Source of the DNA: Candidatus Dependentiae bacterium
GTDB lineage: Bacteria > Babelota > Babeliae > Babelales > UBA12411
DNA length: 64,000 bases
Direction: 5' to 3'
Assembly: GCA_003511165.1 (NCBI GenBank)
Contig: DOJW01000001.1
Location: 1 to 64,000, forward strand
Positions 17,245-25,989 of this stretch are shown piece after piece. The position numbers and the translations under genes were made by a program. The first letter of the stretch is position 1, and each line of letters begins with the position of its first letter. Under the pieces are notes generated by a model. That model saw only the letters and a program-made list of their open reading frames with translations, was not told where the DNA came from and searched no databases.

Positions 17245-17802
17245 TTAAGTTTCAAAAGAGATGAGAACTTGATCCTTTTTTACCAAATCTCCCTCACAAA
17301 TTGAAATAGTTTTGATAATTGCATCATTATCGCATCGTATTTCATTTTCGATTTTCATCGATTCTATGATTACCAAGCTTTGGTTTTTACTTACTTTTTC
17401 ACCCCGCTTTACAAGGCATTTGATTATTCGTCCTGAGAGTGGAGCGCGAAGCTCATTTTTGCGGATAGATTCTTTTTTGTTTTCGAAAACTTGTGAAGAA
17501 GGGTTATAAAGACTGCTTATTTGGAAAGTTGTTTGCTTTGTTTGATTACCATTTAACAAATGAATTAAATATTGATTTGTTTTATTGTTTTTTACAACTC
17601 TTGCTTTGAAAAGTTTTTGATTTATTTCAAAGAAAATTGTTTGATTATTTTCTTCAAATTTTAAAAATGTAACTTCAAATGATTTATTAGTAGATTTATT
17701 TTTTAACGTTATTAAAGATTTGTTACCTGCTAGAGTTTTTAGCTCTACTTGATAGTTAGAAGAATTATTTTGAGATTTAATTGAGAAATTTTTTATTTCC
17801 AT
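17245..17802 (-). CDS. biotin carboxyl carrier subunit
   Basis: C-terminal biotinyl domain (about 118-185) with ESMK150IE, Lys150 being the biotinylation site; the flanking APLSGRI and GDLV..Q.L are typical of the flattened barrel. The N-terminal ~110 residues form a beta-rich domain like those before the carrier in acyl-CoA or pyruvate carboxylase alpha subunits. It overlaps the biotin carboxylase gene by 10 nt. The carboxyltransferase half is not in the window, so the acyl substrate is unknown. Confidence 0.9.
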   Translation of the reverse strand: MEIKNFSIKSQNNSSNYQVELKTLAGNKSLITLKNKSTNKSFEVTFLKFEENNQTIFFEINQKLFKARVVKNNKTNQYLIHLLNGNQTKQTTFQISSLYNPSSQVFENKKESIRKNELRAPLSGRIIKCLVKRGEKVSKNQSLVIIESMKIENEIRCDNDAIIKTISICEGDLVKKDQVLISFET

Positions 17803-19304
17803 GATGAGTTCTTCCAGTTGCTTTGCGTTTTAGAAACATTTTTATTTTCATGATGCGTTTGTTTGTGTGGTATTAACGCTGCTGCAATTAATGCTAATTC
17901 TTCATTTGAAATGTTTTTGTCGGTTGATTCAATTTTATTATTTTCTAAAAGTGTAGAAACAAAATTTTCATTGTTCAGTGAATTGGTAAAAATTTTACCT
18001 TTATCAAACTCTTTAGATTTTAAGATTGATTTTAAAAACTCTATGTTTGTGTCTATACCTTCAATTTTTAACTTATCGAGCGCTTGCAGCATTTTGAGTT
18101 TTGTTTCATTGCGATCTCTTCCACTTGTGATTACTTTTGCAAGCATGGAGTCAAACGATCCTGTTATTTCCATTCCTTCTTGTAAATTGTGATCAATTCT
18201 TACAAAGTTTGATTTTGGCAAATTTAAAAGCGCAATTGTTCCTGTTGAAGGTGCAAAATTGTTATTTGTATCTTCTGCTAAAATTCTACACTCAATAGAG
18301 TGTCCATGTTTTTGAATTTCATTTTGGTTGTATGGTAATTTATTATCTTCTGCTAAATGTATTTGTAATGCGACAAAATCTATTCCGCTAATCGCTTCGC
18401 TCACAGGATGTTCTACTTGCAGTCGTGTATTCATTTCAAGAAAATAAAATTGTTCACTTGTCGTGACTATGAATTCTACTGTTCCTAAATTTTTATAATT
18501 TATTGATTTGGCTGCCATAACTGCTGTTTCATAGATTTTTTCTAAACAATTTTGGCTAACAAATGTGGATGTAGCTTCTTCTATAACTTTTTGGTGCCGA
18601 CGTTGGATCGAACAATCTCGCTCGAAAAGATGAATGATATTTTCAGGATCACCTGCAATTTGCACTTCGATATGTCGTCCGTTTTCAATATATTTCTCGA
18701 TGAAAATGCTTGATGAATTAAAAAGATATTCTGCTTCACGCTTTACCGCATTGAAATGCGATTCAAATTCTGATTCATTATTTACTCTTCTCATAGCTTT
18801 ACCACCACCGCCAAGTGCTGCTTTGAGCAAAATTGGATATCCGATTTCTGCAACTTTGGATTTTAAATTTGCAATATCACAGTTTGCTGAGATTTCAAAA
18901 CCAGGAATCGTTGGAACATTAATTTGTTGCATAAGGTTTTTTGCTTGAATCTTATCGCCCATGAGGTTTATTTGTTTTGGTGTTGGCCCGATCCAAATTA
19001 AACCGGAATCAATAACTTTTTGTGCGAAATCAGCCATTTCAGATAAAAATCCATATCCAGGATGGATAGCGTCACAATTACTAATTTTTGCGATTTGTAT
19101 GATTTCTTCTTGATCTAAATATCCACCGATTCCACTTTTTGTGAGTGGATAAGATTCTGTAGCGTCATAAACAAACGATGCAAATTTATCCTCAGGTGAA
19201 TAAATGGCAACAGTTTTGATCTCCAAATATTTGCATGTTTGGATAATTCTTGAGGCTATTTCGGATCGATTTGCTATTAGTATTTTATTTATCTTTTTCT
19301 TCAT
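17793..19304 (-). CDS. biotin carboxylase subunit
   Basis: ATP-grasp enzyme that carboxylates biotin on the downstream carrier. Motifs: KILIANRSEIASRI at the N-terminus, HPGYGFLSE (81-89), ATP loop GGGGKAM (165-171), EKYIENGRHIE, and EMNTRLQVEHPV near 300. At 503 residues it is slightly longer than AccC (about 450) and resembles the BC part of acyl-CoA or pyruvate carboxylases split from its carrier. It may serve acetyl-CoA, propionyl-CoA or another carboxylase. Confidence 0.93.
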   Translation of the reverse strand: MKKKINKILIANRSEIASRIIQTCKYLEIKTVAIYSPEDKFASFVYDATESYPLTKSGIGGYLDQEEIIQIAKISNCDAIHPGYGFLSEMADFAQKVIDSGLIWIGPTPKQINLMGDKIQAKNLMQQINVPTIPGFEISANCDIANLKSKVAEIGYPILLKAALGGGGKAMRRVNNESEFESHFNAVKREAEYLFNSSSIFIEKYIENGRHIEVQIAGDPENIIHLFERDCSIQRRHQKVIEEATSTFVSQNCLEKIYETAVMAAKSINYKNLGTVEFIVTTSEQFYFLEMNTRLQVEHPVSEAISGIDFVALQIHLAEDNKLPYNQNEIQKHGHSIECRILAEDTNNNFAPSTGTIALLNLPKSNFVRIDHNLQEGMEITGSFDSMLAKVITSGRDRNETKLKMLQALDKLKIEGIDTNIEFLKSILKSKEFDKGKIFTNSLNNENFVSTLLENNKIESTDKNISNEELALIAAALIPHKQTHHENKNVSKTQSNWKNSSWK

Positions 19305-19518
19305 AAAAGTGACTGTTTCTTAATTTTTAATCAGTTTTTATTTAGGAATATAAAGGTAAAGTTTTTTTGGGATAAAGACAAACGCTAGGGCCATATTAAA
19401 TTAATTTTTTTCCTTAACCCTAGCTACATTCTTCTTTCATTGAGTTTTGTCATCATTTCCTTCTATCACAATATTCCTTAATTCTAATTACCTTTTTTAT
19501 ATTCTTACCTTAATTTTT
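19305..19518. other. gene-free stretch upstream of the biotin carboxylase gene
   Basis: AT-rich with no reading frame. It contains a GCTAGGG...CCCTAGC inverted repeat (about 19384-19424) with a 27-nt loop that may be the outer border of repeat copy B or part of the carboxylase promoter region. Confidence 0.5.
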
Positions 19519-20095
19519 AATTTGCTTTCTGTTTATCTTTCAATTTTATTTTGTCAAAGATGTTACGCACATAGCGCCAGGGGTACCAGATTTTTAGTAC
19601 CCCTGGACCCCAAAAACTAAAGAGATTTTCTCTTTAGAATCTCTACAACGCTAAACTGTCTAGATACAACTCCCAGGCTTCGCCGGGTCGTTGTACTGCG
19701 ACAGTAGCGTTGCAATAGGGAACCACAATTTTGATTTCCATCTTCGTAGGAATGGCATCCGAAAAGGATATTCGTTATTTTTTTCGTCATTCCCGTGAAA
19801 AAGGGAATCCAGGATCTAAAATTGTAATTCCTATAGTGCTGGATAGGTATTTTACATTTAGATTTCTATTTTCGTGGAAAAGTGAAAAATAATAATGATT
19901 CATTATTGCAACGCTACTGTCGCAGTGCAACGTAGTTGCATCCAGATAGTTTAGCGTTGTAGGAAATCCAAAAGTCTCTTTTGGCGCACGGAGGATGCAA
20001 GGAGGTTTTTGCGTCAAAATCTCCTTGCCCCACTGCGGGAGCAGCTAGAGATAAATTTATAAAAAGAAACAAGTGAAAGAATATGAGAATAATTT
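19519..20095. repeat. structured palindromic element, copy B
   Basis: Second copy of the ~500-bp element. Left arm: hairpin CCAGGGGTAC...GTACCCCTGG (19577-19606), CTAAAGAG...CTCTTTAG, then a branched hairpin CAACGCTA...TAGCGTTG (about 19646-19713). The right arm mirrors it: CAACGCTA...TAGCGTTG (about 19908-19959), CCAAAAGTCTCTTTTGG, GCAAGGAG...CTCCTTGC, GCGGGAGCAGC. The core differs from the other copies and holds an inserted dRS3-like palindrome (ATTCCCGTGAAAAAGGGAAT, about 19789-19808). The right end abuts the stop of idi. Confidence 0.8.
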
Positions 20096-20100
20096 GAAAA

Positions 20101-20619
20101 TTATTTAAAACTCTTCTTTAAAACTTCCGCAAAAATAATTTTAAACCAAGGAGTATAATTTCCTGGATTTTCTTGAAATTCTTTTAAAAGAGTTTCGATT
20201 GAAATCCATTTGAAGTCAGCAACCTCAGATAGATTTATTTTTGGATCTTTATCGTAATGTCCTATAAATAAATGATCAAACTCATGTTCAAAGAGATTGT
20301 TTTGTGGGAAATGAACTTTGTAGGTAAAATTGCAAATCTCTTTGAGCTCTGTCTTTATTCCCATTTCTTCAACTAATCTTCTTTTTGCAGCCTCTAAATT
20401 TGTTTCTTGAGGATGGGGATGTGTGCAGCAACTATTGCTCCAAAGTCCGCCGCAGTGATATTTATCAAACGCTCGTTTTTGAAGTAAAAGTTCATTTTTG
20501 GAATTGAAAATAAAAACTGAAATTGCTCGGTGTAGCAACCCTTTTTTATGTGCTTCTAGCTTTTCTTCAAATCCAATTTCTTTGTCTTTTTCATCGACCA
20601 AAATTACAAGCTTTTTCAT
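20101..20619 (-). CDS. idi: isopentenyl-diphosphate delta-isomerase, type I
   Basis: Interconverts IPP and DMAPP for isoprenoid synthesis. Nudix-fold protein of 172 residues with the type I signature GGLWSNSCCTHP (57-68; catalytic Cys region), CG.W and a degenerate Nudix helix LEAAKRRLVEEMGI (75-88). Length and order match E. coli Idi (182). Monocistronic between repeat copy B and the M48-like gene. No mevalonate or MEP genes are visible, so the IPP source is unknown and may be the host. Confidence 0.93.
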   Translation of the reverse strand: MKKLVILVDEKDKEIGFEEKLEAHKKGLLHRAISVFIFNSKNELLLQKRAFDKYHCGGLWSNSCCTHPHPQETNLEAAKRRLVEEMGIKTELKEICNFTYKVHFPQNNLFEHEFDHLFIGHYDKDPKINLSEVADFKWISIETLLKEFQENPGNYTPWFKIIFAEVLKKSFK

Positions 20620-20685
20620 AGTAATCCTTTTTTTATTTTAACGAACCTAGTTTAGTCTGATTTTCGTCTTGTTTGTATTAATTAT

Positions 20686-22053
20686 TTAGGATTGTTTTGC
20701 TAGGAACCGTAAACCTTTTAATTTTTTAGATTCTTCTAAAGATCGTATTTCTTTTAATTTATCCAATGGCAAAATCCTGCCCGACTGTTTATATTTTCTT
20801 ATTTGTATTTGTAAATCGGTTAAATATCTTACTCTAGAAGGAAGAGTTGGGTGAGTGTATGCTTCACCTTCTTCTAATAATTGTACAATAAACCAAGGCA
20901 ACAAACTTACATGTTTAAATCTATTAATTCCTCCTTTGGCATATTCTTCCTCGTGAAGCGCTGAAAAAGTATCACATTTTTTTTCTTCTGATCTGGCAAA
21001 GGCGAGTTTTAATTTTTTATTTAAATTTAAAACTCGAGGAACAATTGTTGCATTTTTATAATGTTGCAATTCATGTCCTATTAAAAATTTTAGGATATTA
21101 GGGTCTTGATTCAACGGTAATAGAATAATTCTTTTAGTTGATAATATTCCCGCGCTACTTTTTGGATTCTCATTGATTTTACATCTAAATTGTTTTGGGT
21201 CTAATCCCTCAGCAATTAATTCATTTTTTAGTATGTCTAAAATATTTAAGACAGTTTTTTGGTCATCTATTTCAAATTTAGAAAAACTTATTTTTTGAAT
21301 ATCATCTAAACTGAAAGCTTCTTTTTCTATTTTTTCAAATTCAGATGTGCAGATATGGATTCCAGCGACTTTTTCGCCTTCTGTTGTAGAATCCAACAAT
21401 TTTGTGACATCTTCAGAGCTCATTTGTTGAAATTTGTGATTAGCAAGCAAAGCATGTAAATATAGACGTTTTTCTTCGCAGTCGAAGCATTTTTTGTGAA
21501 ATTCTTCTAAAGTTGTTGCGCTTGTAATGTAATCTTTTTCTCTCTCTGTTATTGACGATAAAAATTGATAATCTTCAAGTGAATGTGTTAAATCTGGATT
21601 TGCTGTAGATAAAAATTTTCTAAAAAATGGATGTAATTTTTGCCATTCGCTTAGATTTAATTCTTTAAATGCAAAATATTCTATCAAAGCCATTTTAAAA
21701 CCAGGTGTGCATTTTTCAAAAAAAGAAGAATATTTCTTAGATGCTTCTTCAACTTGTTTTTCAAATAACTGTTTATCGTGTTCAAATAATCTTTGTTCAA
21801 TCATTTTTTCTATTACAAAAGGATGTGGCCGTTCGTTTAATTTGGGTGCTTGTTTAAAATATTGTGGAAGTTTCCGAAGTGTTTGAAAAAATGTTTGTTC
21901 TTTGAATTGCAATGTCGAAGGTTCTATTTTTGTATGCATAAAAGCTGGAACATCCATAAGCGTTTGAATGAGCCACGATCTTTCAGAAAAGATATTTGTG
22001 GAAAAAATTAATAGCAGATTTGCGATCAAAAATTTTTTAAACATTTTTTTCAT
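20686..22053 (-). CDS. exported M48-like zinc metalloprotease
   Basis: Signal peptide about 1-23. The C-terminal third has a gluzincin site HE328LQH331 inside LIGHELQHYKN, then E357KKCD361 as the downstream ExxxD zinc/helix motif, and a THPTLPSRVRYL segment, as in M48 family THP(S/P)xxxR. About 300 residues before it are helical and unrecognised. Possible roles are periplasmic proteolysis of misfolded envelope proteins (BepA/Oma1-like) or an exported virulence protease. Confidence 0.82.
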   Translation of the reverse strand: MKKMFKKFLIANLLLIFSTNIFSERSWLIQTLMDVPAFMHTKIEPSTLQFKEQTFFQTLRKLPQYFKQAPKLNERPHPFVIEKMIEQRLFEHDKQLFEKQVEEASKKYSSFFEKCTPGFKMALIEYFAFKELNLSEWQKLHPFFRKFLSTANPDLTHSLEDYQFLSSITEREKDYITSATTLEEFHKKCFDCEEKRLYLHALLANHKFQQMSSEDVTKLLDSTTEGEKVAGIHICTSEFEKIEKEAFSLDDIQKISFSKFEIDDQKTVLNILDILKNELIAEGLDPKQFRCKINENPKSSAGILSTKRIILLPLNQDPNILKFLIGHELQHYKNATIVPRVLNLNKKLKLAFARSEEKKCDTFSALHEEEYAKGGINRFKHVSLLPWFIVQLLEEGEAYTHPTLPSRVRYLTDLQIQIRKYKQSGRILPLDKLKEIRSLEESKKLKGLRFLAKQS

Positions 22054-22303
22054 AAAAATTCCTATTTTTCTATTTTTATACTGTATTTTTACTTTAAATT
22101 AATATTTACAAATCGCAATTGGGTGAAGGCGTTTTTATCAAAAAGTGTAATTTTAGTGAAATTTGAAGAAATGAGTAGAAACCTCATTTTTTTGCTGAAA
22201 ATCAAGGATAAACTAATGTACCATTTTACAAAAAATTTAATGTATTTATATTTGTTTCAATTGACTAGAAATAGGAATTTTTTATTAAAATAATTAGGAT
22301 TTT

Positions 22304-22942
22304 ATGTTTAAGAAGATAGTTTTGACCTTGATGCTTGGCGGAGTAGTGAGTTGCAACGTGAATGCAGGATTTCTTAGTTTATTGAGGAGCCTTTTTGCTG
22401 AATCGGCAAAAAGTCCTGCTGAAGAGATGAATCCTCAGATGGATACTCCTATGCAAAATATTTTTGAAGCAGGTGTTTACAATTATTTTAATCTTCAAAG
22501 GATAGGTTTTCCTAAATTTTATGCGTTTGAAACGATTGACAACATTCTTATTTTTCAACTAAAAAAACGAATATCCAAAAATAATGAAACGTTTAAATGC
22601 ATTGAACAAATATTAGAACAAACAATACATGAAATAACTCAAAGAAGAAACAAAGAATCAATAGAAGAGGCTAAAGAAACTATCAAAAACCAAATTAAAA
22701 AAATAATGCAGAGAAGAGACAATCTTAGAGCGCACATATCAGGAGAAATAGAAGATCTTAAGCAAAACATAGAAGATGATAATCTCCAACCAACGCTAAA
22801 ATTAAAATTAAAATTAGAATGTGACAATTTGAAATCACAAATATTCGAAACTATAGAGAAGATTGAGGATCAATCTTTTTTAGGTGAGTTGCTTAGGCGA
22901 TTAGAAGCTGAATTAGAAGCTTTATATTTAGATGATAATTAA
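22304..22942 (+). CDS. exported coiled-coil protein, cassette unit 1 (212 aa)
   Basis: Unrecognised mature part. The signal peptide (1-22, MFKKIVL...GGVVSCNVNAG) is nearly the same as in the next two genes, while the body is different: Lys/Glu/Ile-rich helices with long heptads (about 85-205). Upstream DNA (about 22200-22303) also resembles that of the gene at 23124. It ends at its own hairpin terminator. Confidence 0.65.
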   Translation: MFKKIVLTLMLGGVVSCNVNAGFLSLLRSLFAESAKSPAEEMNPQMDTPMQNIFEAGVYNYFNLQRIGFPKFYAFETIDNILIFQLKKRISKNNETFKCIEQILEQTIHEITQRRNKESIEEAKETIKNQIKKIMQRRDNLRAHISGEIEDLKQNIEDDNLQPTLKLKLKLECDNLKSQIFETIEKIEDQSFLGELLRRLEAELEALYLDDN

Positions 22943-22948
22943 GTAAAA

Positions 22949-22976
22949 GAGGCGGAGGAAATATCCGCCTCTTTTA
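22949..22976 (+). terminator. terminator of cassette unit 1
   Basis: GAGGCGGA (22949-22956) pairs with TCCGCCTC (22964-22971), followed by a T-run. Nearly the same stem is used after units 2 and 3. Confidence 0.88.
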
Positions 22977-23123
22977 TTTTGGTATGCTTTAAAATATTCA
23001 AAAATTTGTTTTTATACGAAATTAAGTATAAAACAGTTTTCCAGTTTACAAAAAAATTGATGTATTTATGCTTGATTCAATTATCTAAAAATAATGATTT
23101 TTATTTAAAATAATGAGGGATTT

Positions 23124-23621
23124 ATGTTTAAGAAGATAGTTTTAATCTTAATTTTTGGCGGAATGGCTATAAGTTGCAATTTAAATGCTGGATTATCAGG
23201 TAGTAAAGATGCAAATCCTGTTTCAAGTGAAGATAATAGCGTGAGGTTGGACGATGCTCTTGCTCGCAGCGGAATTATAGATTCATTGTGTGATAGCATA
23301 AGGAGTGGTGGTGAAAATTTTGGACATACCTTTGGTGCTAACTTATTTATACGTAGTACCAATAGGTATATTGAAAAGTTGAAGACAGGGGATTTTGATG
23401 AAGAAGGGAAAAGTTTTTTATTATATGAAAGTTTTCATAAGCTAGAACAAATATACGATTTTCTAATAAAAAAAGAAGATTATTTTTATATGTATTTAAT
23501 AGCTAAAGAAGAACAAGTTAGACTTGCAAATATGTTATTTTATGAAGTTTTAATCAGTTCTAAATATAAAGCACAAGCTGAAAGAATGATTACTGAAATT
23601 AATTCACAACTTATAGTTTAA
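23124..23621 (+). CDS. exported protein, cassette unit 2 (165 aa)
   Basis: Unrecognised. The signal peptide 1-23 (MFKKIVL...AISCNLNAG) is homologous at DNA level to unit 1, including upstream sequence (about 23020-23123). The Cys at the signal end could be a lipobox (AISC), making it a lipoprotein, but cleavage after NAG by signal peptidase I is equally likely. The mature part is helical and unlike unit 1 or 3. Confidence 0.65.
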   Translation: MFKKIVLILIFGGMAISCNLNAGLSGSKDANPVSSEDNSVRLDDALARSGIIDSLCDSIRSGGENFGHTFGANLFIRSTNRYIEKLKTGDFDEEGKSFLLYESFHKLEQIYDFLIKKEDYFYMYLIAKEEQVRLANMLFYEVLISSKYKAQAERMITEINSQLIV

Positions 23622-23643
23622 AAAATAAAAGACTGAAGTTTTA

Positions 23644-23672
23644 GAGGTGGAAATTTTCCGCCTCTTTTTTTT
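23644..23672 (+). terminator. terminator of cassette unit 2
   Basis: GAGGTGGAA (23644-23652) pairs with TTCCGCCTC (23656-23664), then eight T. Confidence 0.88.
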
Positions 23673-23690
23673 GTTTTCACTTTGGTTAAG

Positions 23691-23737
23691 TGGAAAGAAA
23701 AATAAAAATTTGCTATGTTCTCCTTTGATTTTAAAAG
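23691..23737 (+). promoter_or_regulatory. promoter of cassette unit 3 (duplicated block)
   Basis: TGGAAA (-35-like, 23691-23696), a 17-nt spacer, and TATGTT (23714-23719) preceded by TGC, giving an extended -10. The 47-nt block recurs almost unchanged at 24560-24606 before the HIT gene. Confidence 0.65.
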
Positions 23738-23768
23738 CATTATTCCTAATTTAATAAAAGGATTTATT

Positions 23769-24494
23769 ATGTTTAAAAAGACAATTTTAGTTTTAACATT
23801 AGGCGGAATGTTTTCGGGCTGCAGTTTGAAGGCAGGTGGAAGTAATTCTTCAATGCATAAGAGCGAATGTAAAGTCCACCCCGCAAGTGAACCTCTTTGT
23901 ACATTTCAACAAATAAAAGAAGATATGGAGGAAATATGTAGTTCGATATGGGGAGATCTTTATAAATTGAGACAAAACAAAGAAAAAAATAAAGTAGACC
24001 GATTAGAAACAATAGAATTAATAAGAAAACAAGTAAGCCTAGCGAATGGAAAATTGACAGAAGCAATTGATGCGGTAATAAGATTATGGATAGTGTTAAA
24101 ATACGAATTTAAACAACAAAATGCTTTTATTTTAAAACCAAAATATGATTTAATTCCAGATTACCCAAAATTTAGAGCAGACTTTAAAGGAATGATAGAT
24201 CTACAGAGTGATCCGAATCGTAATGAAAATTTACGTTTTACTTTGCCAGCTATATTTAAAGAGGTTACGCAACCACACTTGCTTTTAAGTGATTGCAGGG
24301 ATTTTGCTGTCATGCAACAAACAGTGGCTAGACTCGAGAAAGAAGCGAAAGAATTATTTATAGATGATCCTGATTATATTTTAGAGCAAGAACGACAGTT
24401 AGCACTACAGCAAAAAGATGAAGAAATGGCAGTTATAGAAAGAACGGGTTTGCAAATGAAGAAACAGCCGAATCTTTTTAAGGTTAATGAATAA
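23769..24494 (+). CDS. exported protein, cassette unit 3 (241 aa)
   Basis: Unrecognised. The ATG at 23769 is preferred over the upstream in-frame ATG at 23715, which lies in the -10 region. The signal peptide (MFKKTIL...FSGCSLKAG) is of the same design as units 1 and 2 and includes a possible lipobox FSGC. The body is helical, charged, with a Gln/Glu-rich C-terminus. Confidence 0.65.
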   Translation: MFKKTILVLTLGGMFSGCSLKAGGSNSSMHKSECKVHPASEPLCTFQQIKEDMEEICSSIWGDLYKLRQNKEKNKVDRLETIELIRKQVSLANGKLTEAIDAVIRLWIVLKYEFKQQNAFILKPKYDLIPDYPKFRADFKGMIDLQSDPNRNENLRFTLPAIFKEVTQPHLLLSDCRDFAVMQQTVARLEKEAKELFIDDPDYILEQERQLALQQKDEEMAVIERTGLQMKKQPNLFKVNE

Positions 24495-24520
24495 AAGTTA
24501 CTTTTGATAAATCTTTGAAA

Positions 24521-24546
24521 GAGGCGGAATTATTCCGCCTCTTTTT
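24521..24546 (+). terminator. terminator of cassette unit 3
   Basis: GAGGCGGAA (24521-24529) pairs with TTCCGCCTC (24533-24541), then T5. Confidence 0.88.
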
Positions 24547-24559
24547 ATTTGGTTGGACC

Positions 24560-24606
24560 TGGAAAGAAAAACAAAAATTTGTTATGTTTTCCTTTGATTT
24601 TAAAAG
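24560..24606 (+). promoter_or_regulatory. promoter of the HIT-psd-rpe unit (duplicated block)
   Basis: TGGAAA (24560-24565), 17-nt spacer, TGT-TATGTT extended -10 (24583-24588). It differs from the 23691 block at only about four of 47 positions. Confidence 0.65.
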
Positions 24607-24627
24607 ATTTAATCAAAAGGATTTTGT

Positions 24628-24972
24628 ATGGAAAATAACTGTATTTTTTGTAAAATAATTCGCAAAGAGATTCCGACAACAGTAGTAAAAGAAAATGAAC
24701 ATATTTTAGTTATCAAAGATATTCATCCTAAAGCACCTGTTCATTATCTTGTTTTGCCCAAAAAACATATTATTCACATGGGTGAGATTTCAAATGATGA
24801 TCAATTAATCGCATGGGAAATGTTCAAAATGATCAAAGAGCTTGCATCAGATCTGCAAGATCCAAAAGCTTTCAATATTATTTCAAACAATGGGGCTGCG
24901 AGTGGGCAAAGCGTATTTCATATGCATTGGCATTTTTTAGCTGGTAGAGATATTTTTCAAGGTAAATTTTAA
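24628..24972 (+). CDS. HIT family nucleotide hydrolase/transferase
   Basis: Histidine-triad protein of the Hint branch, 114 aa. The triad H98-M-H100-W-H102-F sits near the C-terminus; the N-terminal C-x2-C (Cys5, Cys8) with CIFCKII is the common zinc-type start. Hint enzymes hydrolyse purine nucleoside phosphoramidates. First gene of a plus-strand run driven from the duplicated promoter block. Tight spacing (12 nt) to the cupin gene. Confidence 0.93.
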   Translation: MENNCIFCKIIRKEIPTTVVKENEHILVIKDIHPKAPVHYLVLPKKHIIHMGEISNDDQLIAWEMFKMIKELASDLQDPKAFNIISNNGAASGQSVFHMHWHFLAGRDIFQGKF

Positions 24973-24984
24973 AGGAATAAATAA

Positions 24985-25410
24985 ATGCAAACAATCAATG
25001 CGCTAGGACAAAAACAAAAGATGCAACTTGTTAACTTCGCAGAAAAAGAATGGGGCCATGAAGAGTGGATTGTAAATAACGATCTCTATTGTGGTAAAAA
25101 ATTGATTTTGAAAAAAGGTTTTCGCTGCTCGATGCATATGCACAAAGTAAAAGATGAAACATTCTACATTTTGAGTGGTAAAGTTTTGATGGAAACTGAA
25201 TTTGAAGGCGAAAAAACTGTAAAAATTATGGAAGCTGGAGATATTCAGCATATTAAGATTAATATGCTTCATAGATTTACCGGGCTTGAAGATTCGCAGA
25301 TTATGGAATTTTCTACATTTCATATGGATAGCGATTCTTACAGAGTTGAAGTGAGCGGTAAGGTAGCGCAAGAAGAGTTAAATAATATTTTAAGTAAGGT
25401 GGAATTTTGA
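24985..25410 (+). CDS. single-domain cupin protein
   Basis: The metal-binding cupin motif is complete: Gx5HxHx4Ex6G in GFRCSMHMHKVKDE...SGK (about 45-65), then the second motif with GDIQHI and H.F.G. It resembles small mannose-6-phosphate isomerase/sugar-epimerase-like cupins, but the reaction is not fixed by sequence. Its stop overlaps the TTG start of the next gene by 3 nt. Confidence 0.85.
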   Translation: MQTINALGQKQKMQLVNFAEKEWGHEEWIVNNDLYCGKKLILKKGFRCSMHMHKVKDETFYILSGKVLMETEFEGEKTVKIMEAGDIQHIKINMLHRFTGLEDSQIMEFSTFHMDSDSYRVEVSGKVAQEELNNILSKVEF

Positions 25411-25961
25411 AATCAAAACTTGTTAAATCAATAATTTTGGTTTGTTTTCTTTTAGGTTTTATTTATTACTTAGTTCAGCAACATAGACTTGTAGTCTTTT
25501 TTAATTTTCCAAAATTTTTTAAAGAGTCCAAGTTCGACGTAGAATCATTAACTTCAAAGCAGCAAAATTATACTCTTTATTTTTGGAAAAATGATAAGTT
25601 TTTTTCTGAAGAGTCATCTGTAGTTTGGTCTAGTGATAGTGCTGAAAATTTGAAAAATCTTGTGAATGCATGGCTTAGTTTTGCATATCAAAATAAATTT
25701 ATGGATAAAAAAGTTGTTGCAAAATCTGTCAGTTTAACGCAGTCAGGGCAGGAAGTTTATGTATCTTTTGATGGTTCACCAATATCTTTAAATTGGCCAA
25801 TTTTCAAAAAATGGCATTTCATGGAAGGTCTACTCAAAACAATTCGTGAAAGCGGAGTGCGATTAAATCTAATTTATTTCCGCGAAAAAAATATGCCGTT
25901 AGAAGATGAGCAGTTAGATTTTTCGCAAGGATGGCCAGCTGAAGGTTACATAAGAAATTAA
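25407..25961 (+). CDS. membrane-anchored GerMN-like protein
   Basis: Starts with TTG at 25407 (TTGA overlap with the cupin stop). Residues 5-22 are a membrane anchor. The remaining domain has the beta-alpha layout of GerMN: LYFWK, NLVNAWLSF, VYVSFDGSP, MEGLLKTIRESGVRLNLIYF. GerMN domains occur in spore-germination and lipoprotein contexts with peptidoglycan links. The assignment is by pattern and moderate. Confidence 0.6.
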   Translation: MKSKLVKSIILVCFLLGFIYYLVQQHRLVVFFNFPKFFKESKFDVESLTSKQQNYTLYFWKNDKFFSEESSVVWSSDSAENLKNLVNAWLSFAYQNKFMDKKVVAKSVSLTQSGQEVYVSFDGSPISLNWPIFKKWHFMEGLLKTIRESGVRLNLIYFREKNMPLEDEQLDFSQGWPAEGYIRN

Positions 25962-25989
25962 TTTTTTCATTTTTTGAAAAAGGAGAGTA

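Noticed and set aside
19787..20017. 76-codon minus-strand frame in repeat copy B
   Set aside because: Lies across the hairpins and core of the element; not matched in other copies.
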